A stretch of 64,000 nt of DNA, from the NCBI GenBank assembly GCA_025667525.1, contig CM046879.1:360920639-360984638 (forward strand), given 5' to 3'. Below, one piece after another: positions 55,850-64,000 of this stretch. How positions within the stretch are numbered: the first letter of the stretch is position 1; every line of letters starts with the position of its first letter. Both the position numbers and the translations under genes were made by a program. The notes beneath the pieces were generated by a model. The model saw only the letters and a list, made by a program, of their open reading frames with translations, had not been told where the DNA came from and ran no database searches. This DNA comes from Glebionis coronaria. Lineage: Eukaryota > Streptophyta > Magnoliopsida > Asterales > Asteraceae.

Positions 55850-57964
55850 AAAGGAATTGTAGATAGTGGATGTTGAAGACACATGACAGGGAACAAAGAT
55901 TTTCTTGCCGAATTTGAAGAATTCAGAGGAGGTCCAGTAGCCTTTGGGGGTAGCAAAGGTAGAATCACTGGCAAAGGGAAAATCAACACAGGAAAGTTGG
56001 AATTTGAAGATGTTTTCTTTGTAAAAGAATTGAATGAGTTCAATCTCTTTTCTGTATCACATATGTGTGATAAGAAGAACAAGGTGCTATTCACAAACAA
56101 GGACTGCTTGGTGTTGTCCAAAGACTTTGAGATGCCCAAGGAATCTCAAATACTACTTAAAGTACCCAGACAAGAAAATATGTACACCTTTAATCTTCAT
56201 ACTATTACTCCAACAGGTGGTATTACATGTTTGCTAGCTAAGGCTTCTTTAGATGAGTCAAACTTATGGCATAGAAGGTTAGGTCATGTGAATTTCAAGA
56301 ATCTTAATAGATTGGTAAAAAGGAATTTGGTTAGAGGTTTACCTAACAAATCTTTTCAAAATGATTTCACATGTGTTGCTTGTCAAAAAGGAAAACAACA
56401 TAGAGCCTCTAGTAAGACCAAGACTATAAACAATGTGACAAAACCTTTGCATCTCTTGCATATGGAATTATTTGGTCCAGTTTCTATGAGAAGCATTAGC
56501 CATAAGACCTTTTTTCTAGTCATAACTGATGATTATAGTAGATTCAGTTGGGTTTTCTTTTTAGCCCTTAAAACTGAAACAAGTGAATTACTAAAGGATT
56601 TCATCACTTTAGTTGAAAAGCAGTTCACTAAACAGGTTTTAATCATTAGGACTGATAATGGAACAGAATCTAAGAATGATGATTTTGATGAATTCTATAG
56701 GTCTAAAGCTATTAAGAGACAATTTAGTAATCCTAGAACTCCACAGCAAAATGGAGTAGCTGAAAGGAAGAATAGGAAATTAATTGAAGCTGCTAGAACT
56801 ATGCTAGCTGATTCACTTTTGCCAAATACCTTTTGGGCAGAAGCAATCAATATTGCATGCTATGTGTTAAATAGAGTTCTAGTAACTAAGCCTCAAAACA
56901 AAACACCTTATGAACTTTTGACTAATGTAATGCCTAACATAAGTCATTTAAAACCTTTTGGGTGTCATGTGTCCATACTAAATACTCTTGATTATTTGGG
57001 AAAGTTTGATGGAAAGTCTCATCCAGGATATCTTGTAGGATATTCATTGCAAAGTAAAGCATATACGGTTTACAATTTGGCAACTAAGAAAGTTGAAGAA
57101 AATGCTCATGTCAATTTCTTAGAAAATAAACCCAATGTTCCAGGAATAGGTTATGCTTGGATGTTTGATTTAGACTATCTAACTAACTCCATGGATTACT
57201 ACTCTTTGCAAAAGGATTGTCAAACTAACAATGTAGGCGAGGAGTCAAGTGCAACTAATGCAGGTACTCAAGAAGATGTTTCTTCATCAGATGAAGATGT
57301 TCACATCTATGTGCCAAACATGCCTACTGTTACTCCCATGTCTACAACTCCCAAGAAGCAAACCATGCCATCAAATGATGATCAAGCCTCCCATGAGCTT
57401 CAGAGGCTTCAAGATCAAGAAAAGAATGCTACATCTGCTAATAAGAATTCAAGAGAAGAATCTTTTGAGTCACAACACTCAGCAGTACATACTATACCTA
57501 GCGGTACTTCATCTGCAAGTACTGCTAGGTCAAAATCTGCTAGATCTGTTGACTCACTAGAAGAGATTTTGCAAGCATTGGACGATGAAGACTTATATGC
57601 CAGTCCAGCTGAAGGAATCTTCTCCAAAGCTTCCTATGATGAGCAGGGTGCAGTAACTGATTTCAAAATTTTGGAAACTGAAATTCCAGTCTGTTCTATT
57701 CCTACTCATAAAGTCAATAAAAACCATCCTACTACACAGATTATTGGTGATCCAAAATCTGTTGTACAAACCAGAAGACAATTCCAAACCAATATTGAAA
57801 CTCATGCACTAGTGAGTTATGTCAAACAACAGCAGAGAACAAATCATAAAGATACTCAGCATTGTTTGTTTGCCTGTTTCTTATCTCAAGTAGAGCCCAA
57901 AAATATCTCTCAGGCTCTTGATGAAGAAAGTTGGGTAGATGCCATGCAAGATGAATTAACATAA
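55850..57964 (+). pseudogene. Element G protease, GAG-pre-integrase and integrase
   Basis: The protease active site IVDSGC is followed by TGA (55874-55876) and RHMTGNKDF, so one stop separates it from the 693-residue frame 55883-57964. GAG-pre-integrase: LWHRRLGHVNFKNLNRL and CVACQKGKQHRA (56260-56405), with intact His/Cys. In the integrase core the first catalytic Asp is Glu (HMELFGPV, codon 56465-56467); the second is kept in IIRTDNGTE (~56645) and the Glu in PRTPQQNGVAERKNRKL (~56735-56780). TFWAEAINIACYVLNR and HLKPFGCHV follow, then a Ser/Thr-rich linker. The frame ends at a TAA (57962-57964) that takes the place of a Gln codon in relatives. Confidence 0.85.
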
Positions 57965-59397
57965 CTTGAGCTACAAAAGGTTTGGATTCTTGTGGATCTT
58001 TCCTCAGGTAAAAGAGTAATTGGTACAAGATGGGTCTTCAGGAACAAGAAGGATGAAAGAGGGGTTGTTGTGAGGAACAAGGCAAGACTTGTTGCTCAAG
58101 GCTACAGACAGGAAGAAGGGATAGACTATGATGAGGTTTTTGCACCATTAGGTTATTTTTTGCCTTAGCATCATATATGGGATTTATAGTCTATCAAATG
58201 GATTGGAAAAGTGACTTTCAATATGGTACTATTTCGGAGGAGGTATATGTCTCACAACCTCCAGGTTTTGTAGATCCTAAATTCCTAAATAGAGTCTACA
58301 AAGTCATCAAAGCACTTTGTGGTCTGCATCAAGCTCCAAGAGCCTAGTATGCAACTTTATCCAACTTTCTGCTAGAACATGGATATAGAAGAGGAACCAT
58401 TGACAAAACTCTGATCATCAAGAAAAATGCCAAAGACATCATTCTAGTTCAAGTCTATGTTGATGACATCATTTTTGGTTCTACTAAGAAGACATGGTGT
58501 GAAGAGTTTGAAGCTATGATGAAAGGAAGATTTCAAATGAGTTCTATGGGAGAACTAACTTTCTTTTTGGGACTACAAGTCAAACAAAGGAAAGATGGAA
58601 TATTTATCAGCCAAGATAAATATGTTACTGAAATCTTAAAGAAATTTTCATGTATGGATACAAGGAGTACAAGCACACCTTTTGAAGCCAAGAAATCTTT
58701 ATCAAAAGATGAACATGAAGAAGATGTTGACATTCATCTCTATAGGTCAATGATTGGTTCATTGATGTATCTTACTGCTTCAAGACCAAATATAATGTTT
58801 GTTGTGTGTGCCTGTTTAAGATTTCAAGTTCATCCAAAGGTGTCACATCTATATGCTGTGAAGAAGATTTTTAAATATCTTAAAAGTCAACCTAATTTAG
58901 GATTATGGTATCCTAGAGATTCCACCTTTGAATTGGAAGCTTACTCAGATAGTGATTATGCTGGAGCAAATCATGATAGGAAATCCACAACAGGAGGTTG
59001 TCAATTCCTAGGCAGAAGACTCATATCATGGCAGTGTAAGAAGCAAACCATTATTGCTACTTCTACAACTGAAGTTGAATATGTAGTTGCTGCTCATTGC
59101 TGTGGACAAGTACTTTGGATTCAAAATCAATTGTTGGACTATGGATTCAATTTCATGAACACCAAGATTTACATTGATAATGAAAGTACTATATGCATTG
59201 TCAAGAATCCAGTATTTCACTCTAAGACTAAGCATATTGAAATAAGACATCACTTTATAAGAGATGCTTATGACAAAAAGCTTATTCAAGTCTTGAAGAT
59301 TCATACAGACAACACTGTAGCTGATTTGTTGGCCAAGGCATTTGATGCAAAGAGATTCGAATTCTTGGTGACACACATTGGTATGCTCAACCAATAA
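57965..59397 (+). pseudogene. Element G reverse transcriptase and RNase H
   Basis: The RT N-terminus reads VIGTRWVFRNKKDERGVVV and LVAQGYRQEEGIDYDEVFAPL (58010-58150). A small deletion and frameshift at ~58150 and a TAG in the APRAW-type segment (58346-58348) break it. Fingers and palm follow with GFIVYQMD, and the catalytic VYVDDIIFGST is intact (58455-58485). The frame 58516-59397 covers the thumb and RNase [88 protein letters not shown], and stops at 59395-59397. RNase H acidic residues appear kept. Confidence 0.87.
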
Positions 59398-59796
59398 CAT
59401 GCTGCATATGTTGAGGGGAGGTAATGGCTGTACAAATTTTTATAATTTTTATTGTATAGTCTATGTTTTGTGTTTTTGATGTTATTGCAGGTTTATAGAA
59501 AAAGATAAAAGAGGTTACATGTCTAGTGGAAAGCATGAACTGGTCAAAATTGTGAGGTACCGTTGTCACTCCAAGTACCGCTAGCATAAAACCAAGTACC
59601 GCTTATGTTCCATGTACCGCTACATGTCCGTTGTACCGTTAAGGGTCTCTTTTGTAAATTTGGCGGTTTCTTCGCGCTTGGGTTTGTTATTTACTTAAAT
59701 ACTTACCCCAATTACACAATTGATTCACCTAATCTTTTATTTTTCTCTCTTGATTCTATAACCCTCTCTCTAATCTTTTGATCATCAAAAATACTA
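59398..59796 (+). other. Element G spacer with AAGTACCGCT motif cluster
   Basis: This 0.4 kb between RNase H and the next ORF has no coding potential. GAGGGGAGG (59413-59421) is PPT-like. A splice-acceptor-like pyrimidine stretch ends GTTATTGCAG/G near 59482-59491. Five GTACCG motifs lie in 59555-59640, three as CAAGTACCGCT/CATGTACCGCT. A CT-rich stretch near 59735-59770 precedes the ATG at 59797. Confidence 0.65.
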
Positions 59797-62131
59797 ATGG
59801 TTGATTTACAAGTAATCTCTAAGCATAATTTAGTTGCGAATCTTGCTACAAATGATGACTCTCTTGGTTTCCATAAGATGCTTGGTTTCCTTTCTCGAAG
59901 TCATATTCACTTCGCACTCACTGTAAGTCCAGTTGTCTCTATACCCATTGTTGAACAATTTGGGATACTGCTGTGTTAGGTACTCGTTTGATCAACCTTG
60001 CATTAAGGCTAGGGTTAATCATAGGAATATATATGTCACTGAGGTACTGCTACGAGCAAGTTTGAGACTTAATGATGAAAATGGACTTAGTATGCTTAAC
60101 AATACAGAGATTCATGATGGCCTTGCAGCCATATGCTATGGAGGTGGTAGGGAAAGTCTTACTTTCTTTAAAGCATTATTTTCACCTCAATGGAAATTGC
60201 TTTTTCATGCTATTGATCACTGTTTAAGTTTAAAAAGTACATCTTTTGATCAAATACCTGCTGCATTGGCATCTGCTGGTATTTGTCTAGCAAATAACAG
60301 GGTTTTTAATTTTTCAAAATTAATTTTTGAAGGCATGACTATGAATTTGGAAGGGACTAAGAAGTTTTTAATGTATCTTAGATTCATTCAGGATTTAGTT
60401 AGTGACCAAATACCTAACCTACCAGCATTAACTGATACATGGGATGTTCCTTCATTCACAAAGAGAACTTTCTCTTTCTTGACCAAACAAGGTAATGCCT
60501 TTTCAGGAACAGTAACACCATTGTTTGCTCATATGTTAGCCCAACCTGCCAATCAAGAAGGTGAGGAACCTAGCAATGCTAGTGCTTCTCAGCAAACTCC
60601 TTCTCACCAGAGATCCCACTCTCTAGAAGATTCACAATCTTCTTCTCACAATGTTGGTGTTCCACCAAACACTGATGAGATGATCCATACACCTGCTGCT
60701 TCTATTGCTGCTAGTGGTTCACCACAAGCACAAGCACCAGAGGTGGTAGATGTTGCAAATTTAACTGCTTTGTGTACAAGTTTGTCCCAACAGGTACAAG
60801 TGTTTCAGAAAGATAAGCTTGTTCAAGACAAGAAAATTGCTGAATTGGAAGCTAGCCTACTCAAGTTAAGGAACAAAGTGTCATCTTGGATGAGGCAATA
60901 TAGATGTGTTCAGACATCTGCAATCAGGAAGCAAAGGTTCAGGAACCTCAAGAAAAGGCAACTGAATGCAACCAAACAGGGGAGGAATATTGAAGAACAG
61001 GGAAGGAATAATGAAGATCAATCACCTTTTTCTGATAATCAAACAAGGATCTCTGGAAATGACATTAATTTTGAATTGGATGAAGATGTCATGGGGACTT
61101 TTAAAGATGGAACTGGTTTAGAGACTGGTGTGGATGGACCTTCAGATATGGAGATTCAACAGCAAGACCCACAACCTACTCCAAAAGAACCACAAGTTCA
61201 AGAACAAGTTCAAGAAAAGTTGGTAAATCAACCAGAGGAGCTACAAGTTGAAGAAACATTGGCAACTCAGCCAGAACCATCAGTTCAATCACCACCTCAA
61301 GCAAATTGGAATGCTTTCTATGAGAAGTTGGAGGAAGTTTCTAATCAGTTTCCTGATCCATCACCACAAAGCAATAAATCAGATAAGACTGAAGAATTGC
61401 AAGTTGATATGATGGCTTCTATGGAAGATAAAGCATCTGGGGATACTCAAGTGATTGAAGAAATAAGTGTGTCTAATACTGGTGAAGTCAACTTTGTTCA
61501 AGATCCAAGTACTGCTAAGCCGAATGCAAGTACTGCTGACGTTGTTGAAGAACCAAGTACTGCTAAGCCAATTGCAAGTACCGCTGGTGATCATCCTTCA
61601 CTGGAAAGTCAAAGTTCATTTGGAGAAAATGAGACTTTAGCCAAATTGATGCTTGATCTAAAGAAGAGTTTAGTTGAGAAGACTAAACAAGCAGAAGTGG
61701 AGAAAAAGACACAACAAGAAGTTATTGCCGCAAAGGATCAAATTCAAGGTAAGAACGTTCAAGCTTCACACCCTACAAAAGGTATAGTCATTCAACAGTT
61801 AGCTAATGAAGAAGTAGCTTCCAAACTCAAGAAGAAGCTACCTAAGATTAATCCAAAAGATAAGGGGAAGAAGCAATTATTGTCAGAATCTGAAGATAAA
61901 AGTGATTCAGATGATGATATAAACAAAGTCATGTACAAATTTAATCAAATTGACCACGATGAGGAATTTACTTATAGAATGCAAGCACAAATTCGTGAAG
62001 ATGAATTGCAGGAAGAACTTGCAGCAAAGAAAAATTTGTTAGAAGCTAAAAGGATACAGCAAGAATGGAACATACAAGAGTATGATAGGATTCAAGATGA
62101 GATACATGCAAGTGAGCTTCTTGCAGACTAA
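59797..62131 (+). pseudogene. Element G post-pol ORF, main part
   Basis: ATG at 59797 (MVDLQVISKHNLVANL...) gives HIHFALTVSPVVSIPIVEQFG, then the frame shifts near 59970 into the long frame ending at 62131. Conserved-looking segments are YVTEVLLRASLRLND, LTFFKALFSPQWKLLFHAI and ALASAGICLANNRVFNFSKLIF (60040-60330), then TPLFAHMLAQP. Beyond ~60560 come a Ser/Gln-rich linker, a helix (VQVFQKDKLVQDKKIAELEASL), Pro/Gln/Glu-rich sequence with ASTA repeats, and a Lys/Glu-rich coiled coil (61640-62130). It resembles, from memory, an ORF repeatedly predicted in Anthemideae drafts under unreliable names. It has no signal peptide and no obvious membrane segment, so an envelope role is not supported. 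Function unknown. Confidence 0.7.
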
Positions 62132-63390
62132 TTAATAGATGAAGAAAAAGATGCGTATGATGAAGAAGAGAAATCAAGATTTATTGATGATCTGGTAAGG
62201 GAGCAACAAAGATTCTTTGCTGAAAAGAGAAGGTAAGAAAGGATTAAGCCTCCAACTATTATGCAGATTAGAAATCAAATGATGAAATTTCTAAAGAAAG
62301 TAAAAGGATTGACTCATATTTAGCTGGTCAAGAAGAATTTTGAAGAAATCAAGACTTTGTATGAGCAAAGTAAGAGGACTAAATTGAATTTCGTTGAGAT
62401 TGGATCTGAAGCAGACAAGAAAGCTGTTGAAGAATTCAAGAAACGTCTACAACAACAAAGACAATTTGGTAGTACTCCTAGAATTGAGCCAAGTACTGCA
62501 GAACCTACAAGTACATCTCCACCTATCAAGACCACTTATGTGAGGAAAAATAGAAAGGAGAAAGTAAGTTCAAGGGAGGAAGAGACTGCTCAAAGGATGA
62601 ATACAGGAGTTGAAACTCAAGGTATTGCTCAGACTGAAAATGTACAAGCAGTACATACACAGTCAACAGTACATACTGAGGAAACGGTACATACAAGCTT
62701 GGAAGATGGTTCAACAGAACTTGAAAGAATTTCCAAGAGTGATAAAAAGAAAAGATCAACAAAGCTAAAGAAGAAAGCTAAGAGAGCTAAGACTACAGCA
62801 GAAGATAGTGATGATGATGAGATCTTAATGAAGTACTTGAAGATTGTGAACTTTGAAGATCAATGTTTTGATACAGAGATTTTTGGAAAAAGAGCATCCA
62901 TTGTTAAGTGGATTTACTCTACAGATCAAGGACTTGAAGCTCATGGAACTCAAAGATCTGATGGCACAAAAAGGATATTCAGACTTTTGGAAGATATTCT
63001 TCACATTCTGGATAGACAAGATATTTAAGATCTTGTAAGGTTAGTTGAAGATGCCAGTGCAGGTAAAACTGAAGTATCACTATTATATAGAGAATTTCTC
63101 TTTATGTATGAGCCACACAAATGTGATCAAGAAATGTTGAAGGAATTAGAGAATCAGGTTCCTAGTTACTGGAGATATTACAGGTCATGTGGATTGCATA
63201 TTCTGGATGTAGATGATGTTACATATATATGCTGCAAGAGAAGACTTACCCCTTCAAAAGGAAATTGTTGGAAAGGATGTTAGAACAACAATTAGAAGTT
63301 ACAGAAGAGTCTACTGATGCTTTGGAGTTGATCTGAATGGTTAAACAACAAATCAAGGATTTGAAAGATGAGGAAGAAGCTGAGAAAGAA
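62132..63390 (+). pseudogene. Element G post-pol ORF, C-terminal part with stops
   Basis: The same protein continues with stops at 62129, 62236 and 62321. SRFIDDLVREQQRFFAEKRR and KNFEEIKTLYEQSKRTKLN lead into the open frame 62357-63028. That frame contains AVHTQSTVHTEETVHTS repeats, a strongly basic KKKRSTKLKKKAKRAK cluster (62745-62795, nuclear-signal-like), an acidic SDDDE, then LKIVNFEDQCFDTEIFG, RIFRLLEDILHILDRQDI and a stop. Beyond it MYEPHKCDQEM and YWRYYRSCGLHILDVDDV are readable to ~63240. It appears to be a folded C-terminal domain of unknown type. Confidence 0.6.
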
Positions 63391-63439
63391 TCTTAAGTGT
63401 TTGACTTTCAGTCACACTTCATAAATGGTTCTCAGTTCA

Positions 63440-63790
63440 CCATGTCTAACACACATAAGAACTGGCTAGTCCATAAGCAAATGGTTTTTAGTAAAGACTT
63501 ATCAAATCCGTTGAAAGCTGATAGTTTGTAAAAATTATATGGTTCTAACTCACCTTATTTTGAGACAAAGAGTTGGCTAGTCCTAGAAAAATGGTACTAG
63601 GTAAAGACTTCATCAATCCGTTGATGGTTGACAATTTACCAAAAATTGTAAGGTTTTCATTACACCTTATTCATTGTGAATAAAGTATTGGCTATTCCGG
63701 AGTGTACGGCTAACTGGTAAAGAATTTATCAAATCCGTTGATAGCTGGTGATTTGTTAAAAATCAAGAAGCCAATACAGATTGGTGTTTG
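63440..63790 (+). repeat. Three degenerate tandem repeats (~110-118 bp) in the element G 3' region
   Basis: The anchor AATCCGTTGA recurs near 63505, 63615 and 63732. Each is preceded by GGTAAAGA-like text and TTGGCTA/CTGGCTA and followed by TAGYTKRYRATTTRYMAAAAAT-type sequence. The remaining sequence to 64000 shows no gene, and an acceptor-like TATTTCAG/G lies near 63805-63813. Confidence 0.75.
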
Positions 63791-64000
63791 TTGTTAACTA
63801 TTTTATTTCAGGTATGAAGATTGCAGACAAAGAAGTCTTAAAAGATATAATACTTAGAAGGTTTTGTTATCATCAAATCAAGTGGAAGATTTATGATCAA
63901 GAGTTCAAGAACTAAACTCAAGAAGACAATACTAATGCTGCAAAGATGAATGAATGTTTAGAAGACACAAGAAGATCATAGTTTGAAGACAAAGATGATG
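63791..64000 (+). other. Element G 3' region to window end
   Basis: This is AT- and purine-rich sequence (AAGAAGACA-like runs) with no ORF over 60 residues and no LTR start. The 3' LTR of G must lie beyond the window. Confidence 0.5.

Larger units (their letters stand above)
52242..64000 (+). mobile_element. Element G: large Ty1/copia retrotransposon with extra post-pol ORF, 3' end outside window
   Basis: It has a 526-bp 5' LTR, an iMet primer site, gag, a linker with a second knuckle, protease, integrase, RT-RNase H, a spacer, a long additional ORF and tandem repeats. No 3' LTR appears by 64000, so the element exceeds 11.7 kb. The same family as B2. Copia order and a post-pol ORF suggest SIRE/Maximus-like architecture. 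AAGTT (52237-52241) is the candidate target copy. The interior has about ten stops or frameshifts. Confidence 0.88.

Noticed and set aside
59797..63390. Calling the G post-pol ORF an envelope gene
   Set aside because: I see no signal peptide, no membrane anchor and no cleavage motif.

Overview
This window looks like repeat-dense chromatin of a eudicot, most likely a daisy-family (Asteraceae) plant. It is AT-rich, and every coding region I recognise belongs to an LTR retrotransposon. The Asteraceae suggestion rests on remembered resemblance of several ORFs (the long post-pol ORF at 59797-63390 and the FDPGI-type acidic ORFs) to hypothetical proteins in Anthemideae drafts; it is inference. I see no host gene, rRNA, canonical tRNA or CRISPR array.

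The window is a set of retrotransposons nested inside one another. The outermost visible layer, F (49870-52241, minus), is a gag-like coding region. It was split on one side by gypsy element C (19465-49869, minus) and on the other by copia element G (52242 to beyond 64000, plus). C received copia D in its gag-protease region (25645-37676, plus), element E in its 5' LTR (40740-49195, plus) and copia B2 in its 3' LTR (17856-19464, minus). B2 was split in gag by gypsy element B (11417-17855, minus). B was split at its protease by chromovirus-like element A (1-11416, plus). The chain F > C > B2 > B > A is five layers deep.

Layout from left to right: A 5' LTR (partial), decayed interior and 3' LTR; B gag, tRNA-Asp-type PBS and 5' LTR; B2 gag, PBS and LTR; C 3' LTR, conserved noncoding 3' region, acidic ORF and protease; complete copia D; C gag, PBS and LTR; element E with one whole LTR, an acidic ORF, and a 2.4 kb tandem duplication that ends in a deletion; the rest of the C LTR; F; then G with gag, protease, integrase, RT-RNase H and a long extra ORF after pol.

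Two broad groups occur. A, D, B2 and G have tRNA-iMet-type primer sites. B, C and E have tRNA-Asp-type primer sites (Athila-like). C and E show no reverse transcriptase or integrase and would need enzymes in trans. C, E and F carry an acidic ORF with paired FDPGI-like motifs. Most reading frames have stops, frameshifts or catalytic substitutions, so nearly all coding features are pseudogenes.

The observations most worth follow-up are the paired-FDPGI ORF, perfect hairpins at the LTR starts of B, C and E, short motifs amplified in single copia families (GTAC-core in G/B2, CGAAAG in the D leader), a shared hairpin just after the TATA box in D and E, and a duplication in E whose breakpoint sits at an internal polypurine tract.
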